Source: Enterobacter cloacae | GTDB taxonomy: Bacteria; Pseudomonadota; Gammaproteobacteria; Enterobacterales; Enterobacteriaceae | Assembly (NCBI RefSeq): GCF_011078175.1 | Contig: NZ_JAALCJ010000006.1 | Span: 186,001-250,000, forward strand | DNA length: 64,000 bases | Direction: 5' to 3' | Part shown: positions 54,740 through 64,000 of the stretch, one piece after another | How positions within the stretch are numbered: position 1 is the stretch's first letter | Layout of the letters: each line of letters starts with the position of its first letter | The notes under the pieces: model-generated | Databases searched by the model: none | What the model saw: only the letters and a program-made list of their open reading frames with translations | What the model was told of the DNA's origin: nothing | Translations under genes and position numbers: made by a program

Positions 54740-54912
54740 GTTCTGTTTCCTGCTTTACGTTTGGCACAATCGGCATCCCGTTCGGTATTCATTATTGCTC
54801 TCGGGGACACCTGCTAGTGTAACGTGTTTTTGACCGTTTCTTTACTGGAATATTGCGAACCTCGAGCAAGCTTCAAGAATAATCCTTATAAAGACAGCGG
54901 ATTACACTATTT

Positions 54913-54928
54913 TGCGTAGCGCTACGCA
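54913..54928. promoter_or_regulatory. 16-bp perfect palindrome in the sdhE-ygfZ divergent region
   Basis: TGCGTAGCGCTACGCA is a perfect 16-bp palindrome 105 bp before ygfZ, in a 293-bp region with no gene. It has the form of a dimer-binding operator. Confidence 0.5.
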
Positions 54929-55032
54929 TAACCGCGTAATGGCACGAATGGCCTGCTGAAAGCGCTTGCATTGAATACAGTCTCTTTTACCATTAGGTAT
55001 TATCAAAGCGTTAAGCAATTCAGGACATCACT

Positions 55033-56013
55033 ATGGCATTTACACCATTTTCTCCTCGCCAGCCCGCCGCCTCTGCGCGTCTGCCGCTGACGCTGATTAC
55101 TCTTGATGACTGGGCACTGGCCACACTGACCGGTGCAGACAGTGAAAAATATCTGCAAGGCCAGGTCACGGCGGACGTGGCGCAGTTGACCGAGCACCAG
55201 CATCTGCTGGCCGCGCATTGCGATCCAAAAGGCAAAATGTGGAGCAACCTGCGTCTGTTCCGCCGTCAGGACGGATTCGCCTTTATTGAGCGCCGCAGCC
55301 TGCGTGACGCCCAGCTTAAAGAGCTGAAAAAATACGCGGTCTTTTCTAAAGTCACCATCGCCCCGGACGATGAACACGTTCTGCTGGGAGTCGCGGGTTT
55401 CCAGGCGCGTGCAGCGTTGAAAAACCTGTTTGCCGAGCTACCGGATGCTGAAAAACAGCTGGTCAGCGAGGGAGCGACCTCCATTCTGTGGTTCGAACAC
55501 CCTGCGGAGCGCTTCCTTCTGGTAACCGACGAAGCAACGGCGGAACGCGTCACCGACGCCCTGCGCGGTGAAGCACAGCTCAATAACAGCCAGCAGTGGC
55601 TGGCGCTGAACATCGAGGCGGGCCTGCCGGTCATTGACGCGGCAAACAGCGCGCAGTTTATCCCGCAGGCGACAAACATCCAGGCGCTGGGTGGTATCAG
55701 CTTTAAGAAGGGCTGCTACACCGGTCAGGAAATGGTGGCGCGTGCGAAATTCCGCGGCGCGAACAAACGCGCCCTGTGGACGCTGGCAGGTCACGCCAGC
55801 CACGTGCCGGAAGCGGGTGAAGATCTTGAAATGAAAATGGGCGAAAACTGGCGCCGTACCGGCACCGTGTTAGCCGCCGTCCAGCTCGATGATGGACGCC
55901 TGCTGGTGCAGGTTGTCATGAATAATGATATGGAGCCCGACAGCGTGTTCCGCGTGAGGGATGATGCAAACACGCTCAGCATTGAGCCGCTGCCGTATTC
56001 ACTGGAAGAGTAA
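55033..56013 (+). CDS. ygfZ: tRNA-modifying / iron-sulfur assembly protein YgfZ
   Basis: Folate-binding GcvT-like protein of 326 residues (E. coli 326) that supports activity of Fe-S enzymes such as MiaB. The invariant K-G-C-Y-T-G-Q-E motif ([13 protein letters not shown]) with the essential cysteine lies near residue 228. ATG at 55033 follows a plausible leader. A REP unit follows the stop. Context next to sdhE matches other enterics. Confidence 0.96.
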   Translation: MAFTPFSPRQPAASARLPLTLITLDDWALATLTGADSEKYLQGQVTADVAQLTEHQHLLAAHCDPKGKMWSNLRLFRRQDGFAFIERRSLRDAQLKELKKYAVFSKVTIAPDDEHVLLGVAGFQARAALKNLFAELPDAEKQLVSEGATSILWFEHPAERFLLVTDEATAERVTDALRGEAQLNNSQQWLALNIEAGLPVIDAANSAQFIPQATNIQALGGISFKKGCYTGQEMVARAKFRGANKRALWTLAGHASHVPEAGEDLEMKMGENWRRTGTVLAAVQLDDGRLLVQVVMNNDMEPDSVFRVRDDANTLSIEPLPYSLEE

Positions 56014-56022
56014 TGCTGTATC

Positions 56023-56048
56023 GCCCGGTGGCCCTGCGCTTACCGGGC
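56023..56048. repeat. REP-like palindrome after ygfZ
   Basis: GCCCGGTGGCCCTGCGCTTA followed by CCGGGC, a member of the same family as 21863, with a slightly different core. A degenerate CCCTCTC-type repeat follows at about 56063-56100. Confidence 0.65.
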
Positions 56049-56118
56049 ATACGGTTTTAATATTCTCCCTCTCCCTGTGGGAAAGGGTCGGGGGCAGCAG
56101 TCCGCACCTTACAAAAAA

Positions 56119-56805
<687 letters not shown>

Positions 56806-57044
56806 TTATTCATCGCCAGTCTATGCTAACTGAGAATGATTCCAGTGAACACCTGTTAGCTAAAATAAATCCATAATCAAGATTTATCCTTATAAATCAA
56901 TACAATGTAAAAACAACCCGCCGCACAGGTGTAAATAATTTCATTAACACCCGAGTAATCAAGGAGATAAAACCGTCTCCCGCCCCTCGTCATCATGGTA
57001 TGCTTCAGGAATAGTGTCCGACAGCGAGTTTAGCCATTGTGAGT

Positions 57045-57776
57045 ATGTTCAGCCATTCCGCCATTGCCAGCCTCAACAATCTGGAAATGATGGTCTATAA
57101 CTATGTCATTAAGAACCGCGATAAAGTGATGTACATGACCATCCGCGAGCTGGCGGATGCGGCTGGGGTCTCTACTACCACTATCCTGCGCTTCTGCCGC
57201 AAGCTTAACTGCGATGGCTACTCGGAATTTCGGGTGCGCTTTAAGCTCTACCTGGAGCAGAACGAGCCGCAGCAGGCGAATTTTGGTGCCAGTGAAATTA
57301 TCAGCTTTTTTAAAAGCGTAAATAACGAAGAGTTTGATGCGCTATTAGATAACGCCGTCGATATTATCTTATCCTCTGAACGAATTATTTTTGTCGGTGC
57401 GGGCACGTCCGGATCGCTGGCAAAATATGGCGCACGTTTCTTTTCAAATATAGGAAAATTCAGCAACCATATCGACGATCCTTATTTTCCGGTCACTAAC
57501 GACATGGCTAAAAATGCGCTGGCTATTGTTCTCTCCGTCTCTGGCGAAACCGAGGAGATCCTGCGCTTCGCCAGCCAGTTCAGCCTGCACCACTGCAAGG
57601 TGCTCTCCGTCACCAGCCACGAACATTCGCGTCTCGCGAAACTGGCGGACTTTAACCTCTCCTGGCATGTCCCGCAAACGCGCATTGGCGGCGTTTACGA
57701 TATCACCACGCAAATTCCCGTCATCTATATTCTGGAATCATTAGGCCGGAAACTGGCGAAGAAATTAACAGAATAA
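57045..57776 (+). CDS. MurR/RpiR family regulator next to bglA
   Basis: Regulator of 243 residues (245 from an upstream in-frame GTG at 57039; neither has a strong ribosome-binding site). The N-terminal RpiR helix-turn-helix reads MTIRELADAAGVSTTTILRFCRK. The C-terminal SIS domain carries FVGAGTSGSLAKYGARFF and SVSGETEEILRFA, and binds phosphosugars. It lies 116 bp upstream of bglA on the same strand, so it probably senses phosphorylated beta-glucosides. I do not see it next to bglA in E. coli K-12. Confidence 0.88.
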   Translation: MFSHSAIASLNNLEMMVYNYVIKNRDKVMYMTIRELADAAGVSTTTILRFCRKLNCDGYSEFRVRFKLYLEQNEPQQANFGASEIISFFKSVNNEEFDALLDNAVDIILSSERIIFVGAGTSGSLAKYGARFFSNIGKFSNHIDDPYFPVTNDMAKNALAIVLSVSGETEEILRFASQFSLHHCKVLSVTSHEHSRLAKLADFNLSWHVPQTRIGGVYDITTQIPVIYILESLGRKLAKKLTE

Positions 57777-57799
57777 AACATCCTGTTTTTTTGATGTGA

Positions 57800-59326
<1,527 letters not shown>

Positions 59327-59331
59327 TCGCT

Positions 59332-59355
59332 CGCCCTCTCTTCAAGCGGAGAGGG
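59332..59355. terminator. Hairpin after bglA
   Basis: GCCCTCTC/GAGAGGGC, an 8-bp perfect stem with 8-nt loop and no clear T-run. It may terminate transcription or simply be a dispersed repeat. Confidence 0.5.
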
Positions 59356-59450
59356 CAAACCGCTTATCTTCCAGACACTTCTTTACAGCTTTTGCGTTGC
59401 CAAAATATGTTCGCCCGATAATATAGGCGTCCTGAATATTTGAGGCGAAC

Positions 59451-59810
59451 ATGATTAAGCGACAACGCAACGCTATCCTGCTTGTAGCCCTGGCCTGCCT
59501 GGTGGTACTGATATGTACCGCCCAGCGGATGGCCGGGATGCATGCGCTTGTCATGAACGTCACCGCCACGAGCCAGTCTGTCCAGCAGGGGCAGGAGAGT
59601 GCCGACGCACCGGTAACCCCGTGTGAGCTTAGCGCCAAGTCGCTGATGTCGGTCCCGCCTGTTTTGTTTGAAGGCGCCCTGATTGCCGTCACCCTGCTGC
59701 TGGCGTTACTGGCAGCCAGTCCGCCGCGCCGCGAACGGCAGTGGCCTCCCCGCGTTATCTCCCCGCCCCGGTTACGGGTACATCTACGATTATGCGTCTT
59801 CCGTGAATGA
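59451..59810 (+). CDS. scsA: Copper-sensitivity suppressor ScsA-like membrane protein (DUF2946)
   Basis: Small protein of 119 residues with an N-terminal hydrophobic helix (ILLVALACLVVLICTA), a polar stretch with a single cysteine in VTPCELSAKS, and a second hydrophobic helix (LIAVTLLLALLAAS). It matches the ScsA position and size in Salmonella scsABCD, where the cluster suppresses copper sensitivity. GAGGCGAAC precedes the ATG. Separated from scsB by 48 bp. Confidence 0.82.
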   Translation: MIKRQRNAILLVALACLVVLICTAQRMAGMHALVMNVTATSQSVQQGQESADAPVTPCELSAKSLMSVPPVLFEGALIAVTLLLALLAASPPRRERQWPPRVISPPRLRVHLRLCVFRE

Positions 59811-59858
59811 GCCTTCGCCTGTCACTTCAGGTTAATTCATCATTTACGGAGAAAATTT

Positions 59859-61868
59859 ATGTTTACTGTATTCAGGCGACTGCTGGTCTGCCTGCTTTGG
59901 CTATGGCTGCCCTTAAGCCAGGCTGCCGACAGCGGCTGGCTGCGCGCCGCCGATAATCAACACGCCAGCGTCAGGCTGCGTGCGCAACCCGAAAGCACTG
60001 GCGAAACCCGCCTGCTGCTGGACGTCGCCCTGCAAAAAGGCTGGAAAACCTACTGGCGTTCGCCGGGCGAAGGGGGCGTCGCCCCCACGATTAAATGGCA
60101 TCAGCCCGTCGAGGCGATCTGGCGCTGGCCTGTGCCGCAGCGTTTCGACGTCGCGGGTATCACCACGCAGGGCTATCACGGCGATGTCAGCTTTCCCATC
60201 ACTCTGCGGGGCGACGTCCCGAAGATCCTGAGCGGCGTGCTGACGCTCTCCACCTGTAGCAACGTCTGTATTCTTACTGACTACCCGTTTTCGCTGAACA
60301 TGACCGCATCCGCTGGCGCCGGTTTTGATTACGATTTCAGTCGGGCCATGGGCACCCTTCCGCTCAGCGACGGGTTAACCTCAGCGCTTAACGCCACCTA
60401 TGCCCCCGGCAAGCTGACCGTCACGGCGCAGCGTGACGCTGGCTGGCAGGCGCCGTCCCTGTTTATCGACGGCATGGACGATGTTGATTTTGGCAAGCCG
60501 ATCCTCGCCGTGCGCGGTGAGTCGCTGGTCGCAACCGTACCCGTGACGGACAGCTGGGGCGAGGCCGCGCCCAACCTCAGCGGCAAAACCCTGTCGCTGG
60601 TTCTGACCGATAGCGGGCAGGCGCAGGAGTCCAGCCTGAGCATTAAGCCAGGGAACGCCGCGCCGGCGCTCTCGTTAGGCTGGGTGCTGATGATGGCGCT
60701 GGCTGGCGGTCTGATCCTTAACGTCATGCCCTGCGTACTGCCCGTGCTGGCCATGAAGCTCGGTACGCTGATGCAGACTGAGCAACAGGCACGGGGTCAG
60801 GTACGCCGACAGTTTCTTGCGTCGGTCGCCGGGATCGTCATCTCGTTCCTCGCGCTGGCGCTGATGATGACGGTATTACGTTTAGGCAATCAGGCGCTCG
60901 GCTGGGGGATCCAGTTCCAGAACCCGTGGTTTATTGGTGCGATGGCGCTGGTAATGGTGCTTTTCAGCGCCAGCCTGCTGGGGTTGTTTGAAATCCGTCT
61001 CCCTTCCGGCGCCAGCACCTTCCTCGCCACGCGCGGCGGCAACGGGCTTGCGGGTCATTTCTGGCAAGGCGCGTTTGCCACGCTGCTGGCGACCCCCTGC
61101 ACCGCGCCGTTCCTGGGTACGGCGGTCTCGGTCGCGCTGGCGGCGCCGCTTCCCCTGCTCTGGGGGATTTTCCTGGCGATGGGTATTGGCATGAGCCTGC
61201 CATGGCTGCTGGTGGCGGCCTGGCCGGGGCTGGCCCAGCGGTTGCCGCGTCCGGGACGCTGGATGAACGTCGTACGCGTAGTGCTGGGGATGATGATGCT
61301 CGGCTCATCGCTGTGGCTGCTGAGCCTGCTGATGGTGCACATTGGCAGCCTGCCCGTCATCACGCTGGGCGTGCTCCTGATCCTTGTGCTACTGCTGATC
61401 ACCGCCTGGCGCTACCGCTGGCAAACGGCACTGCGCGCGGGAGCATTAGCTGTAGTGGTGGCCGGGGCGGTCGCGTTTGTCTCCGGCTCCGGCGGCGAGA
61501 GTTCCCGCCGCGATCGTATTGACTGGCAGCCGCTCAGCGAGCAGGCCATTGCCCGCGCGCTGGCGGAGAACAAACGGGTGTTCGTCGACGTGACCGCCGA
61601 CTGGTGCGTGACCTGTAAAGCCAATAAATACAACGTGCTGCTGCGCGAGGACGTGCAGGATGTGCTCTCCGCCCCGGACGTGGTCGCTCTGCGCGGCGAC
61701 TGGAGCCGCCCCTCCGATACCATCAGCCAGTTCTTAACCACGCGCGGCAGCGCCGCCGTGCCGTTTAACCAGATCTACGGACCGGGACTACCGCAGGGCC
61801 ACGTGCTGCCTGCGCTGTTAAGCCGCGAAGCGGTGCTGAGCACCCTGTCCGATGCGAAAGGAAAATAA
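59859..61868 (+). CDS. scsB: ScsB, DsbD-like thiol:disulfide reductase
   Basis: Inner-membrane electron shuttle of 669 residues that reduces periplasmic ScsC. After a signal peptide comes an N-terminal periplasmic domain of about 230 residues (DsbD-alpha-like, with VLTLSTCSNVCI). The eight-helix CcdA-type transmembrane domain has cysteines in LNVMPCVLPVLAMKLG and LATPCTAPFLG. The C-terminal thioredoxin domain has DWCVTCKANK. Matches Salmonella ScsB. The next gene starts 1 bp after its stop. Confidence 0.92.
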   Translation: MFTVFRRLLVCLLWLWLPLSQAADSGWLRAADNQHASVRLRAQPESTGETRLLLDVALQKGWKTYWRSPGEGGVAPTIKWHQPVEAIWRWPVPQRFDVAGITTQGYHGDVSFPITLRGDVPKILSGVLTLSTCSNVCILTDYPFSLNMTASAGAGFDYDFSRAMGTLPLSDGLTSALNATYAPGKLTVTAQRDAGWQAPSLFIDGMDDVDFGKPILAVRGESLVATVPVTDSWGEAAPNLSGKTLSLVLTDSGQAQESSLSIKPGNAAPALSLGWVLMMALAGGLILNVMPCVLPVLAMKLGTLMQTEQQARGQVRRQFLASVAGIVISFLALALMMTVLRLGNQALGWGIQFQNPWFIGAMALVMVLFSASLLGLFEIRLPSGASTFLATRGGNGLAGHFWQGAFATLLATPCTAPFLGTAVSVALAAPLPLLWGIFLAMGIGMSLPWLLVAAWPGLAQRLPRPGRWMNVVRVVLGMMMLGSSLWLLSLLMVHIGSLPVITLGVLLILVLLLITAWRYRWQTALRAGALAVVVAGAVAFVSGSGGESSRRDRIDWQPLSEQAIARALAENKRVFVDVTADWCVTCKANKYNVLLREDVQDVLSAPDVVALRGDWSRPSDTISQFLTTRGSAAVPFNQIYGPGLPQGHVLPALLSREAVLSTLSDAKGK

Positions 61869-61869
61869 C

Positions 61870-62472
61870 ATGAAAGCCTTAGTTGCCTTACTTCTGCTGT
61901 CGTTATCAACGTTCGGTTTCGCCGCACCGTCAGATGACGCTTCCAACGACCAGCTGGCAAAACTGCTGTTTAACGACCCCAACAGCCCGCGAACCGGCGC
62001 GACATCGCCGAAGCTTACCATCGTCTCCTTCACGGACTATAACTGCCCTTACTGCAAGCAGTTCGACCCGATGCTGGAGAAAATCGTGCAGGAAAATCCC
62101 GACGTGCAGCTCATCGTCAAACTGCTGCCGTTCAAGGGCCAAAGCTCGGTAAATGCCGCAAAAGCGGCGCTCTCAACGTGGCAGCAGGCGCCGGATAAAT
62201 TCTGGGCGCTGCACCAACGGCTGATGATGAAAAAGGGCTATCACGATGACGCCAGCATCGCGGCCGCGAAGGTAAAGACCGGAACGGACGGCATTAAAAC
62301 GGATGATAAAACCATGGACAGCCTAAAGATGAACCTCATCCTGGCGCAGGTGCTGAATATTCAGGGTACCCCGGCGACCATTATCGGCGACCAGATGGTG
62401 GCGGGCGCAATTCCGTATGACGACCTGGAGGGGCTGGTCAAAGAACAGCTGGCAAATGCCCGTGGCAAGTAA
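61870..62472 (+). CDS. scsC: ScsC, periplasmic DsbA-fold thiol isomerase
   Basis: Periplasmic thioredoxin-fold protein of 200 residues. Signal peptide ending STFGFA, the redox motif NCPYCKQFDPM near residue 60, and the cis-Pro loop IQGTPATI. ScsC in Salmonella protects periplasmic proteins from copper damage and is kept reduced by ScsB. The start at 61870 is preferred over one in scsB because it opens the signal peptide. Overlaps scsD by 17 bp. Confidence 0.92.
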   Translation: MKALVALLLLSLSTFGFAAPSDDASNDQLAKLLFNDPNSPRTGATSPKLTIVSFTDYNCPYCKQFDPMLEKIVQENPDVQLIVKLLPFKGQSSVNAAKAALSTWQQAPDKFWALHQRLMMKKGYHDDASIAAAKVKTGTDGIKTDDKTMDSLKMNLILAQVLNIQGTPATIIGDQMVAGAIPYDDLEGLVKEQLANARGK

Positions 62473-62962
62473 GCTGCCGCGCCTGCTGCGCGAGCTGGGC
62501 GTGTGGCTGCTGATTGGCGTAGCCGTGAGCCTGGCGGTGGACTATTTCCGCCAGCCCGCGCTACCGCAGAATTTCTCCGCGACGCGTCTGCACACCCTCG
62601 ACGGCGAGACCGTGGATCTTGCTGCCATGAGCGAGGATCGTCCGCTGCTGGTTTACGTCTGGGCAACATGGTGCGGCGTCTGTCGCTACACCACGCCCTC
62701 GGTGGCGGCGCTTGCCGCGGACGGGGGTAATGTGATGTCGGTTGCGCTGCGATCCGGCGATAACGCGACGCTCGAAACGTGGCTAAGGAAGAAGAAGGCG
62801 ACGATGCCCACGATCAACGACGCCAGCGGAGAACTGGCGCGTCAGTGGGACGTTCAGGTGACGCCAACGCTGGTGGTGATCTCACACGGTGAAGTGAAGT
62901 CGATCACCACCGGCTGGACCAGCGGCTGGGGAATGCGCCTGCGGCTGTGGCTGGCGTCGTAG
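62456..62962 (+). CDS. scsD: ScsD, membrane-anchored thioredoxin-like protein
   Basis: TlpA/ResA-like protein of 168 residues with one N-terminal membrane helix (LGVWLLIGVAVSLAVDYF) and a periplasmic thioredoxin domain with WATWCGVCRYTTP (CGVC motif) and the VTPTLVV cis-Pro. Matches Salmonella ScsD at equal length. ATG at 62456 is inside scsC, so coupling is likely; GTG at 62462 is possible. Ends 2 bp before convergent ygfF. Confidence 0.9.
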   Translation: MPVASKLPRLLRELGVWLLIGVAVSLAVDYFRQPALPQNFSATRLHTLDGETVDLAAMSEDRPLLVYVWATWCGVCRYTTPSVAALAADGGNVMSVALRSGDNATLETWLRKKKATMPTINDASGELARQWDVQVTPTLVVISHGEVKSITTGWTSGWGMRLRLWLAS

Positions 62963-62964
62963 CG

Positions 62965-63708
62965 TTACTTCCCGCCAGCCAGCTCCAGGAAGCTACCGGT
63001 GACATAGGAGGCTTTGTCGCTCAGCAGCCAGGCAATGGCCTGGGCGACCTCCTCCGGCTGACCGCCACGCTGCATCGGCAACACCGACTTGACCCGATCC
63101 ACACGTCCCGGCTCGCCGCCGGAGGCGTGAATATCGGTATAAATCAAACCTGGCCGCACGCAGTTAACGCGGATGCCCTGCGCCGCCACCTCCAGCGCAA
63201 GGCCGGTTGTCAGGGAATCCACCGCCCCTTTGGAGGCGGCATAATCCACATATTCCCCCGGCGCGCCCAGCCGTGAGGCCGCCGAGGAGACATTCACAAT
63301 CGCGCCGCCCTTGCCGCCGTGTTTATGCGACATGCGCTTCACCGCCTCACGACAGCAGAGAAAATAGCCGGTGACGTTGGTAGCCAGCACGCGGTTAATA
63401 CGTTCAGCGGAGAGATTTTCAATGGTGGATTGTTCAAACAAAATCCCGGCGTTATTTACCAGCGCGGTGAGCGGCTCGCCTTCGCGATCGATGCTGTCGA
63501 ACATCGCCATCACCTGCGCTTCATCGCTGATGTCCGCGCGCACGGCAAAGGATTTACCGCCCGCGTCCACGATCTGATTAATGACGTCCGTCGCGGCTTT
63601 GATGTTGTGATGAAAATTCACCGCAACGGTGTAGCCTTCGCTTGCCAGCTGTAGCGCGGTGGCTTTCCCAATACCCCGGCTGGCGCCGGTGACCAGAGCA
63701 ATTGCCAT
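62965..63708 (-). CDS. ygfF: SDR family oxidoreductase YgfF
   Basis: Predicted NAD(P)-dependent short-chain dehydrogenase of 247 residues, matching E. coli YgfF. Cofactor loop TGASRGIGKAT, NNAG, catalytic YAASKGA, and the C-terminal VTGSFLELAGGK. The substrate is unknown. In E. coli ygfF lies directly between bglA and gcvP; here scsABCD is inserted upstream. Convergent with scsD. Confidence 0.93.
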   Translation of the reverse strand: MAIALVTGASRGIGKATALQLASEGYTVAVNFHHNIKAATDVINQIVDAGGKSFAVRADISDEAQVMAMFDSIDREGEPLTALVNNAGILFEQSTIENLSAERINRVLATNVTGYFLCCREAVKRMSHKHGGKGGAIVNVSSAASRLGAPGEYVDYAASKGAVDSLTTGLALEVAAQGIRVNCVRPGLIYTDIHASGGEPGRVDRVKSVLPMQRGGQPEEVAQAIAWLLSDKASYVTGSFLELAGGK

Positions 63709-63728
63709 TCTTTTCTCCCAATAAAAAA

Positions 63729-63756
63729 GCCGGGTGGCGGCTTCGCCTTACCCGGC
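63729..63756. repeat. REP-like palindrome between ygfF and gcvP
   Basis: GCCGGGTGGCGGCTTCGCCT followed by TACCCGGC differs by one base in the loop from the unit at 21863. Confidence 0.75.
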
Positions 63757-63778
63757 CTACGTTACTACAGGAACAACG

Positions 63779-64000
63779 TTACTGGTATTCGCTCATCGGC
63801 ACGCAGGAGCAGAACAGGTTACGGTCGCCGTAAACATCATCAAGACGTTTCACAGTTGGCCAGTATTTGTTTGCCACGCCTGCCGGGAAGACAGCCAGCT
63901 CGCGGGTATAACCGTGGTTCCACTCTGCCACCAGCTCGTTCTGGGTATGCGGCGCGTTAACCAGTGGGTTATCTTCCAGCGTCCACTCCCCGCCTTTCAC
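63779..64000 (-). CDS. gcvP: Glycine dehydrogenase (P-protein), C-terminal end only
   Basis: The last 73 codons of the glycine decarboxylase P-protein, PLP-dependent, of about 957 residues in E. coli. The visible end, with [20 protein letters not shown] and [20 protein letters not shown], is nearly identical to E. coli GcvP. The rest of the gene lies outside the window. Part of the gcvTHP operon read leftward into this window. Confidence 0.95.
   Translation of the reverse strand: MKGGEWTLEDNPLVNAPHTQNELVAEWNHGYTRELAVFPAGVANKYWPTVKRLDDVYGDRNLFCSCVPMSEYQ

Overview
The window is chromosomal DNA of an Enterobacter-like member of the Enterobacteriaceae. Most proteins match their E. coli/Salmonella orthologues closely in length and sequence. 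The backbone follows the order mutH, ygdR, tas, lplT, aas, omrA/omrB, galR, lysA, lysR, ygeA, araE, kduD, kduI, yqeF, yqeG, glyU, ygeR, idi, lysS, prfB, recJ, dsbC, xerD, fldB, cptA, sdhE, ygfZ, yqfA, bglA, ygfF, gcvP. The species cannot be fixed from the sequence alone. mutH (5' end missing) and gcvP (only its C-terminal codons) are cut by the window edges. No transposase, integrase, prophage or CRISPR array was seen.

Blocks inserted in this backbone carry most of the interest. (1) 7.1-12.5 kb, between galR and lysA: a beta-glucoside module with a GNAT protein, a UxuR-like GntR regulator, a GH1 phospho-beta-glucosidase, a PTS EIIC and a divergent LacI-type regulator. Two TTGG..CCAA palindromes 94 bp apart lie in the divergent promoter region. 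(2) 15.5-27.7 kb, around araE-kduD-kduI: an oligogalacturonate (pectin fragment) catabolic cluster. It holds kdgF, the ABC importer togMNAB, kduD, kduI, the lyase ogl and the porin kdgM, with seven KdgR-box-like palindromes at five promoter regions. The order of action is KdgM (outer membrane), TogMNAB (inner membrane), Ogl, KdgF, KduI and KduD, giving 2-keto-3-deoxygluconate. An LPS chain-length gene, fepE, sits inside this cluster.

(3) 32-43.5 kb, between yqeG and glyU: a stress island. It has yjdJ/yjdI, the yciG-yciF-yciE-katN operon, a two-subunit bd-type quinol oxidase lacking CydX, a GH13 trehalose-synthase-like enzyme, a convergent four-gene operon (tail-anchored SDR, CinA-like amidase, DUF421 membrane protein, unknown membrane protein), a YgiW-like OB-fold protein and a YghA-like SDR. 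(4) 43.5-45.7 kb, next to the glyU tRNA: a patch of remnants and orphans, namely a C-terminal OmpA-barrel fragment, an unlisted 47-residue ORF, a LysE exporter, an orphan lipoprotein resembling T6SS immunity proteins and 450 bp with no recognisable gene.

(5) 56.9-63 kb: bglA with its own RpiR-type regulator, followed by the scsABCD copper/redox cluster before ygfF. Regulatory and RNA features include the OmrA/OmrB sRNA pair, the prfB programmed frameshift, a GalR operator, AraC- and CRP-like sites at araE, REP-type repeats and several intrinsic terminators.
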